A stretch of DNA of 64,000 nucleotides from Inquilinus sp. KBS0705 (GTDB lineage Bacteria > Bacteroidota > Bacteroidia > Sphingobacteriales > Sphingobacteriaceae), in contig VCCI02000001.1 in the NCBI GenBank assembly GCA_005938025.2, positions 1,798,001 through 1,862,000 on the forward strand, given 5' to 3'. The position numbers and the translations under genes were made by a program. The notes beneath the pieces are model-generated. The model was not told the DNA's origin, did no database searches, and saw only the letters and a program-made list of their open reading frames with translations. Below, one piece after another: positions 24,657 through 34,744 of this stretch. How positions within the stretch are numbered: the first letter of the stretch is position 1; each line of letters starts with the position of its first letter.

Positions 24657-25514
24657 ATGAGGCAATTAAAGATAACCCAATCCATCACCAACCGCGAGTC
24701 GCAATCATTAGATAAATATTTAACAGAGATAGGCAAAGTAGATCTGATAACGGCGCAGGAGGAAGTTATTTTAACTCAAAAAATACGCGAAGGTGACCAG
24801 GCTGCTTTAGAGCGACTTACAAAAGCCAACCTTCGTTTTGTGGTATCGGTTGCTAAACAATACCAAAATCAGGGCCTTACCCTTGGCGATTTGATAAACG
24901 AAGGTAATTTAGGCCTGATAAAAGCCGCCGGACGTTTTGATGAGACTAAGGGTTTTAAATTTATATCATACGCCGTTTGGTGGATACGCCAATCAATCTT
25001 AACTGCTGTGGCCGAGCAAAGCCGCATTGTGCGCTTACCGCTTAACCAAATAGGTTCGTTAAACAAAATACGCAACTCTTCATCTAAGTTAGAGCAACAG
25101 TTTGAGCGCCCGCCTACGCCCGAAGAATTGGCTACCGAGCTGGAAACAACTGTCGAAAAAATATCCGATTCGTTATCAAACGCCGGCAGACACGTTTCTG
25201 TTGACGCGCCTTTTATTACAGGCGAAGAAAACACTTTATTGGATGTACTGCAAAATTCAGAAGCTGATACCGATAGCGAACTGATGACCGATTCGCTTAC
25301 ACAAGAAATAAAACGTTCGTTAAATATATTAGCTGACAGAGAAAAACAAGTATTGATATTGTTCTTTGGCTTAAATAACATAGCCGCCCACTCTTTAGAA
25401 GAAATAGGCGAAAAGTACCAGCTAACCCGCGAACGTGTCCGTCAGATTAAAGACAAGGCACTATTGCGCCTGCGTTCTAATTCAAAATCGAGGTTATTGC
25501 AATCTTATTTATAA
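24657..25514 (+). CDS. rpoD: primary RNA polymerase sigma factor RpoD/SigA
   Basis: Housekeeping sigma-70. The 285-residue form without region 1.1 is the normal Bacteroidota primary sigma. Visible parts: region 1.2 ([21 protein letters not shown]), region 2 with [56 protein letters not shown], region 3 ([16 protein letters not shown]), and region 4 with [27 protein letters not shown]. The frame is open a few codons upstream (TTG at 24648), but the ATG gives the conserved [14 protein letters not shown] start. Confidence 0.96.
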   Translation: MRQLKITQSITNRESQSLDKYLTEIGKVDLITAQEEVILTQKIREGDQAALERLTKANLRFVVSVAKQYQNQGLTLGDLINEGNLGLIKAAGRFDETKGFKFISYAVWWIRQSILTAVAEQSRIVRLPLNQIGSLNKIRNSSSKLEQQFERPPTPEELATELETTVEKISDSLSNAGRHVSVDAPFITGEENTLLDVLQNSEADTDSELMTDSLTQEIKRSLNILADREKQVLILFFGLNNIAAHSLEEIGEKYQLTRERVRQIKDKALLRLRSNSKSRLLQSYL

Positions 25515-25534
25515 TATTGATTTTATGCTATAAA

Positions 25535-25567
25535 AAAAGCTCAGCCAATAATGGCTGAGCTTTTTTG
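25535..25567. terminator. bidirectional terminator between rpoD and the dehydrogenase gene
   Basis: GCTCAGCCA (25539-25547) pairs with TGGCTGAGC (25552-25560), flanked by A7 and T6, so it can serve both converging genes. Confidence 0.92.
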
Positions 25568-25583
25568 CTTTTGGGAAGCTTTG

Positions 25584-28292
25584 CTATTCGTCACTAAACT
25601 TTATATTATTTAGTCGCAAGGGTGTGCCTGTAAATACAATAAATACATCGTTAATGCCCTGGGCACCGGTTAAGTTCAATTTTACACTTTGCAAGTTTAT
25701 ATAACTACCTGTAAAAGATGCTAACAACTTACCATCAGCAGTACCAGAATGCACCTCAACAGTGCCGGGCGGGTCTGTAGCCCTGCCCCTTGGCAATAAC
25801 ATCAATTCAATAGTTTTAATATCAGTAAGGTCAAGTTGGTTAAACTTTAAATATGCGCCTGGGTTTTTCACCACGGCTACCGTACTATCGCGGTTATATA
25901 CCATATCTTTAGCCTCGCTAACCTGTGCTACCGGCACTACTGTACCGCGTAATATTACAATATTTTCGCCCATCAATGGGCCTGCCGCCTTTGTCCCTTT
26001 ATCGGTATATGCGGCCCGCAGTATAAAGCTACCGTTTTGATTTTCGCCTTTGGGCACAGCGGTAACATAGGTACCCGTTACCGGCATAGATTTTTGCGCC
26101 TTTTGCGGAGTGCCCAGGCTCATAATATATTTAACAATACTGCTCAGGTCGTTATTTGACAAAGCCGGGTGTGCAGGCATTTGTGCGTCGCCCCAATTAC
26201 CAGATCCGCCCGTTTTGATCTTTTTTGATAACAGTGCAATTGCGTTAGGGTCGTTCTTATATTTTTTTGCTACCGCGGTAAACGATGGCCCAAGCACTTT
26301 ATCCTTTACCGAGTGGCACGATTTACAGTCGCTTTTTGTTATCAGCGCCATACCCGCTGCGTACTTGGCAGTGGCATCAACCCCTTGTTGTTTTTGGGCT
26401 ATAGCAGTTAAATTATACCCCTCAGAAAGGTAATTGGCACTTACCGACACCAGCGATGGCGCAATACGCTTATTAGCCAGGCTACCATCCTCTTTATCAG
26501 TTACAGCTACCTTATAGCCAACACTTTTACCAGGAAAATAGAAACTACTATTACCTGATGTAATATTTACCTTAACCACAGGCGGTTCGTTACCTGCCTT
26601 TATAGTAACCGACTTGCTATTGCTGGCCCCTTTCAAATCGCTTACGGTAAGGGTGACTTTATAGGTACCCGCCGATGAAAGTGTTAATAATGGGTTTTCC
26701 TCTTTTAATGTTTTATACAGCTTACCGCCTTTGGTTATTTTCCATTGATAGGTTAACACATCGCCGTCGTCAAAATCTTTTGATCCGGCCGATGAAAGGT
26801 TAACTTTTAAAGGCAGTGCTCCGGCAACTTTATTGGCTGATGCCTGTACCTGTGGCTTACGGTTACCGCCGCTATATTCTATTCGTATTAATTCAGCTTC
26901 GGGATTGTTCCTGAAGTAACCATTTCCATACTCTAATACATAAAGGTCGCCTTCGGGGCCAAATTTCATATCAATGGGGCCACGCAGTCGCAGGTCAGGC
27001 AAAAAGCGCTCCATCGATTTATATTCACCATTGTCGCCTATCTCTACAACATTTATCCAGCCACGCACCCAATCGGTTATTAGCCATTTACCCTCATAAT
27101 AATCAGGGAAAGGCCGTTTAGGGTCTTTAAAATCGGCACGGTGATAAATAGGGCCGCCAACCGCACTGTTACCCCCACTCTCCAACAAGGGAAACTGCGT
27201 GCTTATACCTTTTGCATACCATATAAAGGCAGGAGTAGCGGGCGGCAGCTCTTTTAAACCACTGCTATTAGGCGAATTATTTATAGGCTTTGCCGCGTCA
27301 AAAAAATCGCCGGATTGCTTGGTAGCAAAATCATATTTACGGTACGCTTTATTATCCCCCACAAAGTATGGCCAGCCATAATTACCGGGCTTTTTAGCCT
27401 GGTTAAACTCATCGTACGATTGCGGGCCACGTTTTTCAAAATCATCCTTTGAACCATCAGGGCCAACTTCGCCCCAGTATAACCAGCCAGTTTTACTATC
27501 AATAGTAAGCCTCCATGGGTTACGGTTGCCCATGGTATAAATTTCGGGGCGGGTATTAGGCGTGCCGGGTGCAAAAAGGTTGCCTTGCGGTATAGTGTAT
27601 GAGCCATTGGGCTGCGGATGAATACGCAGTATCTTACCCCTTAGGTCGTTTGTGTTCGACGATGATTTTTGTGAATCCTCCGGCGACATGCCCGGGCGCT
27701 CATCCAAAGGCGAAAACCCGTCTGACGCCCTCGAGAAAGTGTTATCTCCTGTGCTCAAGTACAGGTTTTTATCTTTATCAAACAACATACCCCCACCTAC
27801 GTGGCAGCACTCTTCGCGCTGAGTGGGTACATCCAGTATAGTTGTTTTTGTATCTTTCAGTATCTCTTTACCCAGCCACATATAGCGCTCTAACGAGTTT
27901 TTGGCCACGTTGCCAGCCGGTGCATAATAAACGTATATCCAATGGTTAGTGTCATAATCAGGGTCTAAAATTACGCCCTGTAAACCATCTTCTCCTTCAC
28001 TTACCTCACCTTTTTTGCTTACATACTTGGTACTTACTGCAAACTCCCCTATTACACTTATCTTATTAGTTGCAGGGTCATAAACCTTAATTTTCCCCTT
28101 CCGCTCCGCATAAATTACCCTGCCATCCTTCATTATCTGAAATTGCATAGGTTCTTCAACGCCCTGCGCCAAAACCACTTTGGTAAAACGGTTATCTTCG
28201 GGTTTTTTAGTGGTTTGTGCATTCAGGTTAAAGGCATAAAAAGCTATTAAAAAAGCGGTAACAGCCCTTTTAAGCGGTAAATTTTTAAACAT
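25584..28292 (-). CDS. secreted PQQ-type sugar dehydrogenase with PKD, cytochrome c and CBM6-like domains
   Basis: A 902-residue exported multidomain protein. After a signal peptide (to about 25) comes a six-bladed propeller of the soluble aldose dehydrogenase type (about 30-475: GLQGVILDPDY, CCHVGGGMLFDKDKNLYLSTGDN, GNRNPWRLTIDSKTGWLYWGEVGPD). A PKD-like domain follows (about 485-570), then a class I cytochrome c with heme site CKSCH (656-660) and axial Met705 in AQMPAHP. A C-terminal carbohydrate-binding CBM6-like domain (about 785-902) ends it. It probably binds a glycan and oxidises sugar at the cell surface, passing electrons to its own heme. Such architectures are known in Bacteroidota. 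Substrate unknown. Confidence 0.88.
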   Translation of the reverse strand: MFKNLPLKRAVTAFLIAFYAFNLNAQTTKKPEDNRFTKVVLAQGVEEPMQFQIMKDGRVIYAERKGKIKVYDPATNKISVIGEFAVSTKYVSKKGEVSEGEDGLQGVILDPDYDTNHWIYVYYAPAGNVAKNSLERYMWLGKEILKDTKTTILDVPTQREECCHVGGGMLFDKDKNLYLSTGDNTFSRASDGFSPLDERPGMSPEDSQKSSSNTNDLRGKILRIHPQPNGSYTIPQGNLFAPGTPNTRPEIYTMGNRNPWRLTIDSKTGWLYWGEVGPDGSKDDFEKRGPQSYDEFNQAKKPGNYGWPYFVGDNKAYRKYDFATKQSGDFFDAAKPINNSPNSSGLKELPPATPAFIWYAKGISTQFPLLESGGNSAVGGPIYHRADFKDPKRPFPDYYEGKWLITDWVRGWINVVEIGDNGEYKSMERFLPDLRLRGPIDMKFGPEGDLYVLEYGNGYFRNNPEAELIRIEYSGGNRKPQVQASANKVAGALPLKVNLSSAGSKDFDDGDVLTYQWKITKGGKLYKTLKEENPLLTLSSAGTYKVTLTVSDLKGASNSKSVTIKAGNEPPVVKVNITSGNSSFYFPGKSVGYKVAVTDKEDGSLANKRIAPSLVSVSANYLSEGYNLTAIAQKQQGVDATAKYAAGMALITKSDCKSCHSVKDKVLGPSFTAVAKKYKNDPNAIALLSKKIKTGGSGNWGDAQMPAHPALSNNDLSSIVKYIMSLGTPQKAQKSMPVTGTYVTAVPKGENQNGSFILRAAYTDKGTKAAGPLMGENIVILRGTVVPVAQVSEAKDMVYNRDSTVAVVKNPGAYLKFNQLDLTDIKTIELMLLPRGRATDPPGTVEVHSGTADGKLLASFTGSYINLQSVKLNLTGAQGINDVFIVFTGTPLRLNNIKFSDE

Positions 28293-28467
28293 TTGCTTTA
28301 CAGTAATTTAGGTTATTTGTAAGCACAATATAAATGTTTTTCAGGTAATTAAAACACTGCACTATCCATTTTTATCAGGGTCACAATAACATTACAAAAT
28401 GATATAGGTATGCGGGTCATTTAAACCAGATCAACCTTATATTTACCACAATGCAATACAACCTAAG

Positions 28468-30147
28468 CTACTTTAATAAGCCCGAAAACTTATTCATTGA
28501 TCGTGGGGTTATGCTCCAATCGGGTGCTTTTATATTACCCCAGGCCTTTGGGTTGTCATACAGGTTAAAATAACAAATACCAAAAACATGAGGGTTGGCC
28601 TTAATGGTTTTAGCGGCATTAGCAAGCCAGCCGTCCTGGTAGCTTTCGGGGCCTTTTACACCAAATTCGGTGATAAATATTGGTTTATCCGAAAAGCGCA
28701 TCCTAAAATATTTGCGGTTAAATATGCGGCTAAAGGGTTCTTGCTTTTTGGGGTCAGTTATATTTTTATCAGGTAAGCCATATATGGCTATGCTAATAAA
28801 GTCCACCACATCATCGCCGGGCCAAAAGTCTATTGATCCCCTATCGCCTGCCGGCCCCCACACCTTTTTAACGTTTTTGGCCGGGCCACCTTCAAATTGC
28901 ATAAAGTAGCGGTATGCCTTAATATAGGCTACGGGATCCTGGCTTTGCCAGGCATAACGGTGAATGGGTATCTCCATTTCATGCATCCAGCGCAGGTAAA
29001 CGGTTTGTTGTGTAGTAGCTATAATGCCAAACAACTTTTTTATCACTTCATCGTACCGGCCGTTTACAATGTTTTGCGATAAGTTGTTGTCTGCCTTTCC
29101 GCTGGTATCACGCCATGGTTCCATCGTAACAATCGCCTCGTGATGGCGGTTGATGATCTCGCGGAATTTCTTTTCAAAATCTCCGCGCTGCACTTCGCCA
29201 AAGTCGGTAAATATATGCTCAACATTAATACTCTTCTGGCCTATCAACCGCTTATTAAGATCGAACGCCCCAAGTCTTAAATAGTCGCGGGATGGCTTTG
29301 TCTTAGCAGTATCGGCATAATTTGCAGGCGAGTAAACTACGTCGCTGTATTTAGCCATATAGGCCGCCTCGTTTACCAGCCATTGCATTTTAAAGTTTGT
29401 TTTTGAAAGCGTATCAGACCCGATTATTAAAACAGGTTTGTCGATAAAACGCAAGCGATGCAACTTAGCCCTTAGCATTTCGGGGATACTTTTAGCTTTG
29501 GGGTAAGCGTCGGTGGTTTTTTCTGATTTACTGCCTAAAGTAATACTGGCCACATCTACCCATTTATTACCCGGCCAGTATTCGGTATCACCGGGATATC
29601 CCGACGGGCCCCAAACTATTTTCACTTTAGGCGCTTGTTGCTTTACCTTTTGGGCAAAATAGTTAAAAGACCGGTTATAAGTATCGGGCGACTGGAACTG
29701 CCACGGAAACTCGCTGGCCGGGACTTCCATATCCGGGTCGTAGCGTACATAAACCTGGTGATCGCTTTTATTTATTAAGGCAGCCAGTTGGCTTATTTTG
29801 CCATTAAAAGCGCCTTTTAAAACTTCTACCAATACATTGTCAGTATCAAATTTGCTTGTTGGCCAGGTTTCGATAGTGATGAGGATGTCGTTATTGGCTA
29901 TAGCGCTGTCTAACCCGCTTTTGTCAGACCATGTCGCAGCATTTTTCCATACAACCTTGTAATGCGCCATTGCAATTGCATTGGGCTGCATTATTTTGTT
30001 AAACACCGCAATTACAGGTTCGTCAGCAGGTGCATAATCATGCCGAAGGTATGATTTGACATAGGACCTTGCGAAGAACAAGCCCAGTAACATAACAACC
30101 AGTAATACGGCTGTTAATACATAATATTTGGCTTGTATCGCTTTCAT
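28468..30147 (-). CDS. membrane-anchored tandem GH26-like protein with a degenerate first domain
   Basis: A 559-residue protein with one N-terminal membrane anchor (about 8-28) and two homologous GH26-like barrels. The second (about 300-559) has R-W-M-H-E-M-E with acid/base Glu390 and TEFG with nucleophile Glu494, as in beta-mannanases and related enzymes. In the first (about 45-290) the same places read R-Y-D-P-D-M-E (Asp139 for Glu) and I-G-S-D (Gly243 for the nucleophile), so it is likely a binding or scaffold domain. It lies eight bases after the GT2 synthase gene in one operon, which suggests trimming or release of the polymer made by that synthase. Confidence 0.83.
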   Translation of the reverse strand: MKAIQAKYYVLTAVLLVVMLLGLFFARSYVKSYLRHDYAPADEPVIAVFNKIMQPNAIAMAHYKVVWKNAATWSDKSGLDSAIANNDILITIETWPTSKFDTDNVLVEVLKGAFNGKISQLAALINKSDHQVYVRYDPDMEVPASEFPWQFQSPDTYNRSFNYFAQKVKQQAPKVKIVWGPSGYPGDTEYWPGNKWVDVASITLGSKSEKTTDAYPKAKSIPEMLRAKLHRLRFIDKPVLIIGSDTLSKTNFKMQWLVNEAAYMAKYSDVVYSPANYADTAKTKPSRDYLRLGAFDLNKRLIGQKSINVEHIFTDFGEVQRGDFEKKFREIINRHHEAIVTMEPWRDTSGKADNNLSQNIVNGRYDEVIKKLFGIIATTQQTVYLRWMHEMEIPIHRYAWQSQDPVAYIKAYRYFMQFEGGPAKNVKKVWGPAGDRGSIDFWPGDDVVDFISIAIYGLPDKNITDPKKQEPFSRIFNRKYFRMRFSDKPIFITEFGVKGPESYQDGWLANAAKTIKANPHVFGICYFNLYDNPKAWGNIKAPDWSITPRSMNKFSGLLK

Positions 30148-30154
30148 TTAATCA

Positions 30155-33136
30155 TCAGTTTTTTAGCGGTATATTTAATATTGAGGTTGTGGTTGTAATG
30201 TTATTATCTTTTGCAGCTATTAAATACAATTTGTAGTTATGTACATCGGCAGGCATGTTTACGCGTAAGCTGGCACCGGTACCAACAGGGTTAATAGCTA
30301 TCGCATTACCGTAATCATCGGTACGTACAAGGTACCATTCAAAGTTAAGCCCGGTATTTATGTATGCAGCCAGGTTCCATTTACCGTACTCGTAAATTAG
30401 CGCGTTATACGGTAACGATGCTCCTGCCGTAGTAGTAAGCGCGGGCCGTAATATCTTAATTTGAGGCAGGTTATTGGCAGGGACTTTACCATTCCACATC
30501 TGGCTAATTTTATGCAGATATGGCTTATTACGACCTAAAATATCCTTTAGTCCGCTTAACGACACCATGGTACCTGCCTGCTGATCTTGCCAGTTGGCGT
30601 AAAATATACTGCCCGATGGTAAAACGGAGCCAGTAAACGCTTCGGGGTTTACGTTACTGAAAAATATAGGCGCATTTACGTCAGCCAAATATTTTATAGC
30701 CGAACGGCTATTCAACACCACGCCAAAAGCATCTATTTGGGGTATTTGCTGGTGCAACATGGCTACCGTTTGGCCCAGTGTGGCAGATGATAACACATCT
30801 ACCGTAACTATACGGTGTGTATCGGCAGCTTTAATATCATTGACCAGGCGCTTTAGCCATTTAATATAGTTGTAGCGTGCATACAATAATTGCGATTTAC
30901 TGTAGTAGCTATCTAACTGCTGAAAGCTGGTGTTGCCAATATTCCAGGCATCAATACTTTGTTCGGCACGGTGCGCACGCACTGTTTTAACAATGTTTTG
31001 AGCAAGGGTTTCCAAATCATCGGCATCGTTAACAAAGTTGGATGCATCGGGTATCCAAAAGCTATAATTGATCTTAAGGCCCTGCTTTTCGGCCGCATCA
31101 AAAGTAGATGAGTCGTATACGTTAGGGCCATATATTTTTACCGTATTAATGCCCGCCAGCTTCATTTCCGTAAAATCATGATTGATGATCTTTTTAGTAA
31201 GCGGGTATATATTTTTAAACCAATATTGCCCTTTTGCATAAATTATCCCTCGGGTGCCTGCCCAATATTTAGGGGCCGATAATAACTGCTTATATCCGTT
31301 TAACGAGTCGGCTTTAATAGCAGTATCGTTATGTAAAAACTGGTTATTTCCGGCAGGGTATAAAAGTTTGTGTATGGCAAGCGTATTTGAATTACTACGG
31401 GTAACAAAAGCTTTCTTTTTTGAAGAAGCCGGGACAAACGACTTAAAAAAATTATTGGTAATACCGGAACTGATACCCGAGTAATCGTCTGAATGAGTAG
31501 ATACATACAAACTAACGCATACCATAAATACCAATAACATGGCACCTACAGCGCGTACGCCGGTATACATTTTTCGCCTGAACAACCAGAAAAGCCTTTT
31601 TTTACTTTTGATATAGGTAGCGATACGCAGCAATGCAGGATGCTTTTCTAAATACACCTGTAGCTTTAATTCGGAACTGGCTACCAGCATAAACACCATA
31701 AACAAGCAGTTTAAGCTAACTATACCCGCCATAAAAAATGTAAAAGGGTTCCAGTCGTTATATAGCCCGTATATAATTGCCGATAACGAAATCACCAGCA
31801 CTACAATATTGGGGATATTGTTTTTGAGGTTCTTTTCGTCCTTTACATCTTTCGGGGTAGCTATATAAGGCACATCGCGCCTTATTAAGGTGTAAACAAA
31901 GCCTAAAATAAACACCCACCAGGTACCTATCAGCAACAGCCCGCCTACCAGGTGAAAGCCCCGCTCATTATCTTCCATCACCCATCGTTGCACATAATGC
32001 CTTATTGTTATTACAGCAGTTATAAAGGGTAGGCTAATCACCAGGAACTCAGAAAAATCCATCCGCAGCGGGAATACATCGCCAAACAAGGCTAAAACCG
32101 GTATCAAAAAGTTGAACAAAAACACAAAACCCGAAAGGTAAAACAGCGGCAATAAACCATAATGAAGCTTTTGGCGCCAGGTGAATTTTGTAAACAACTT
32201 TATGTATGATGTTACCAATAACTCGAACACCCCCCTTGACCATTTTAGCTGCTGCTTGTAATAGGCCGATAAGGTTGCAGGCACCAAACCTTTAGCCAAT
32301 ACCTCGGGCACGTAAACCGATTTCCAGTTTTTTGCATGCAATTGCATGGCCGTATGCATATCCTCGGCAAGGCCCGCCGCATGCCCCCCTATTGACTCTA
32401 AAGCCGTACGGCGGAAGGTGCAATTGGCCCCGATGGCCTGCACCGTTCCGTAACTGTTCATGCACATCATCATAGGGCCATAAAAATGGTAGGTTTGCTG
32501 TGCTGCTCCTTTGGCTATCCACCCTATATCCTGGTTGTAATAAGCCTGTACAATTTGCACATAGCCAATTTCCGGATTATCAAAATGTGCTACAATAGGG
32601 TCCAGGAAATTTGGTGCAGGTATATGATCCGGATCAAGCACCACGCACAATTCGCCGGTTGATTGGCTTAGGGCATTATTGATATTACCCGCTTTGGCGT
32701 TAATTTTTTTTATGCGGGTAATATGGTGCACACCTAATTTAGCGCATACCTCTTTAAGGTAAGGGTCGTTTGCCTCATCACATAAATAGCTTTGATGCGG
32801 GTAGGTAATGGCCTGTATCGCAGTAAGCGTTTCCAATATCATTTCGTATGGTTCGCCTGCGCAAAATGTGGTGAAGATATCAACGGTGTATTGCCTGGTT
32901 AAGGTTGGGGCAACAGGCACTTTAATAGACCAGTAGTGATACCACTCATATATGATCTTAAAGAAAGTGTAAACAAACGTCGATATCAATAACCAATAAA
33001 TTGCCTGGTAACCCATCACATCCTTTTCGAGTAGGCTTTGCATAAAAAAGCCCATACAAACCAATCCTATCACGATCATCGATCGTAATATTAAAAGCTG
33101 TTTTGCTGATGGTTGCTTCACTGGTGCAGGTTTCAT
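30155..33136 (-). CDS. GT2 polysaccharide synthase fused to a degenerate glycosidase-like domain
   Basis: A 993-residue membrane protein. Two N-terminal membrane helices precede a cellulose-synthase-type GT2 domain (about 85-310) with DPD (168-170), AEDMH (257-261) and QQLKW (295-299). More membrane helices follow (about 325-550). The C-terminal part (about 620-900) is a TIM-barrel domain related to the glycosidase encoded just upstream. Where that enzyme has GNE, this one has GNT (Thr736), and the TEWG nucleophile motif is absent. It overlaps the upstream glycosidase gene by four bases. The polymer is unknown: beta-glucan or mannan are the obvious options. No BcsB, BcsC or PilZ partner is present. 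Confidence 0.87.
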   Translation of the reverse strand: MKPAPVKQPSAKQLLILRSMIVIGLVCMGFFMQSLLEKDVMGYQAIYWLLISTFVYTFFKIIYEWYHYWSIKVPVAPTLTRQYTVDIFTTFCAGEPYEMILETLTAIQAITYPHQSYLCDEANDPYLKEVCAKLGVHHITRIKKINAKAGNINNALSQSTGELCVVLDPDHIPAPNFLDPIVAHFDNPEIGYVQIVQAYYNQDIGWIAKGAAQQTYHFYGPMMMCMNSYGTVQAIGANCTFRRTALESIGGHAAGLAEDMHTAMQLHAKNWKSVYVPEVLAKGLVPATLSAYYKQQLKWSRGVFELLVTSYIKLFTKFTWRQKLHYGLLPLFYLSGFVFLFNFLIPVLALFGDVFPLRMDFSEFLVISLPFITAVITIRHYVQRWVMEDNERGFHLVGGLLLIGTWWVFILGFVYTLIRRDVPYIATPKDVKDEKNLKNNIPNIVVLVISLSAIIYGLYNDWNPFTFFMAGIVSLNCLFMVFMLVASSELKLQVYLEKHPALLRIATYIKSKKRLFWLFRRKMYTGVRAVGAMLLVFMVCVSLYVSTHSDDYSGISSGITNNFFKSFVPASSKKKAFVTRSNSNTLAIHKLLYPAGNNQFLHNDTAIKADSLNGYKQLLSAPKYWAGTRGIIYAKGQYWFKNIYPLTKKIINHDFTEMKLAGINTVKIYGPNVYDSSTFDAAEKQGLKINYSFWIPDASNFVNDADDLETLAQNIVKTVRAHRAEQSIDAWNIGNTSFQQLDSYYSKSQLLYARYNYIKWLKRLVNDIKAADTHRIVTVDVLSSATLGQTVAMLHQQIPQIDAFGVVLNSRSAIKYLADVNAPIFFSNVNPEAFTGSVLPSGSIFYANWQDQQAGTMVSLSGLKDILGRNKPYLHKISQMWNGKVPANNLPQIKILRPALTTTAGASLPYNALIYEYGKWNLAAYINTGLNFEWYLVRTDDYGNAIAINPVGTGASLRVNMPADVHNYKLYLIAAKDNNITTTTSILNIPLKN

Positions 33137-34458
33137 GGATTTTTAACTACATAAAAAGGTGTATTACTTGTAGCATAACACCCATTATTGTTATAAATGT
33201 ATACGTACAGCCTATATGGGCCCTCATTTGCAGGCACCTTAAAGCTAATGCTTGTACCACTGTTAGCTGTAATGGCCCCCTTAATTTCTTTCGGCTTTTT
33301 CCTGCTGAATATCCCGTTGATTTTATACCAATCTTCGGGTAATAGCTCCCATTTATACGTAAGCTTTGCCGTATCAGCGTTATTAAAATAAAGCTTACCA
33401 TTTGCAATAGTGTTGGGCTTTAATAATATATTATCTCTTGCTCCCTTATCGTTTAATAGCATAAACTTAACAGACGGCGCATGCATCATAGCTTGCTTAC
33501 CCGTCCATAAATATTGCATTACATTTACCACTTCAGTTTTGTTACCCTTTTCATCAAACAAGCTAAACCATGTGGGGGTAAGTTCCTGCTTTTGCCCCCA
33601 ATAAAACACCATGGAACCTAAAAAGCGCTTATCATTAACCGGCATATACTTTTTATAGGTATCTAAATACTGCTCGGCCTTTTTGGTGCTGCTGTTTTCT
33701 ACATAAGCGCCCCAGGCATTTTGTTCTTCAGCTATCCATGGGCCTTCAATGCCCCACTCAGTAATTAAATAAGGGCCGCTCCACCACCAATCCACCTTAT
33801 CCAGATCGGCTTTAAAGGTTTGTATGGCGCCGAAAATATTAAAGGATATAAAATCAATATCGGTACGCAGCTTTATATTAATAATATTTTGCTTCTGCAC
33901 ATTCATTACCGTTGTAGTAACCGGGTGGTTGGGGTCTTGCTGATGCAGCATATCAACAAGGTTATTAAAAACGGTATAAAAACAAATGTACTTTGGTTTG
34001 TACGGAAAAGGAAGTTCGTTACCCAGGCACCAGGCTAAAACAGCGGGGTGATTTTTATATTTATTTACAAATTGGGTAAAGTCTTTTTCAGTTTTGGCAG
34101 TTTTGGTGTCGTTGTTGTAAAACTCATCCATGTTAATGTTTGTAGGCAAGGGCAAGCCTACTATCACAGCCAAATTATTGGCTTGTGCCGAGTCTAAAAC
34201 AGCAGCCAAATGGGCGGTGTCCCAGGTGCGTATGGTATTACCGCCTGCCTGTCGCAGGCTTTTTAATTGTGTAAAGCCTGCGCCGCCTTTTATTGAAAAG
34301 GGTTTGCCGTTACGGTAAAGGGTGAATTTTTTATTAATATTTTGGATATAAACTGTTTGATGAGTTGCTTTATTGGCTTTTGGCTGATTACAGGCTAAAA
34401 AAAACAGGCTAAAAAGTATGCAGCAGCTATTTAACCCCAAGTAAAATCTCATCATCAA
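33133..34458 (-). CDS. lipoprotein glycoside hydrolase (clan A TIM barrel, GH2/GH5-like)
   Basis: A 441-residue lipoprotein (lipobox LFFLAC, Cys23). The barrel (about 45-330) has the acid/base motif AWCLGNELPF with Glu148 and the nucleophile motif LITEWGIEGPW with Glu234; an Ig-like domain ends the protein. It resembles catalytic domains of GH2 and the glucanosyltransferase-like enzymes, but I cannot name a family. It is the first gene of a three-gene operon with the GT2 synthase and the GH26-like protein, so it probably processes the polymer in the periplasm or at the outer membrane. Confidence 0.82.
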   Translation of the reverse strand: MMMRFYLGLNSCCILFSLFFLACNQPKANKATHQTVYIQNINKKFTLYRNGKPFSIKGGAGFTQLKSLRQAGGNTIRTWDTAHLAAVLDSAQANNLAVIVGLPLPTNINMDEFYNNDTKTAKTEKDFTQFVNKYKNHPAVLAWCLGNELPFPYKPKYICFYTVFNNLVDMLHQQDPNHPVTTTVMNVQKQNIINIKLRTDIDFISFNIFGAIQTFKADLDKVDWWWSGPYLITEWGIEGPWIAEEQNAWGAYVENSSTKKAEQYLDTYKKYMPVNDKRFLGSMVFYWGQKQELTPTWFSLFDEKGNKTEVVNVMQYLWTGKQAMMHAPSVKFMLLNDKGARDNILLKPNTIANGKLYFNNADTAKLTYKWELLPEDWYKINGIFSRKKPKEIKGAITANSGTSISFKVPANEGPYRLYVYIYNNNGCYATSNTPFYVVKNP

Positions 34459-34744
34459 TTTAATTCAATAAGCAAATCATCCAGATTTATTTAAGGCGTT
34501 GATACAACTATAACACTATAGTTAAAACTAATGCACCAAGCCCAAAATTTACAACTGTTAGTATTACAGGATATAATATTAACAGGTTGCAGATTAGTAA
34601 AAATGCTTATTTTTTTAATAAAAAAGGCATAATTAGATGCTTTTGAAATAAAATCTTTGGGAATAGGCAACTACTGTTTTTACCACATTGGTGAAACCTT
34701 TAAACATATGTTAACATCCGCTTAATAGTAATGCCTTAGCTTTA

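Noticed and set aside
24869-25381. 170-codon frame antisense to rpoD
   Set aside because: It mirrors a highly conserved gene on the other strand, has no start signals and no recognisable family. Similar antisense frames (5655-6158, 8957-9478, 11598-12152) were dropped for the same reason.
30155-33136. A standard cellulose (bcs) synthesis operon
   Set aside because: The GT2 domain fits, but BcsB, BcsC, PilZ and BcsZ partners are missing and the accompanying glycosidases are of other families.
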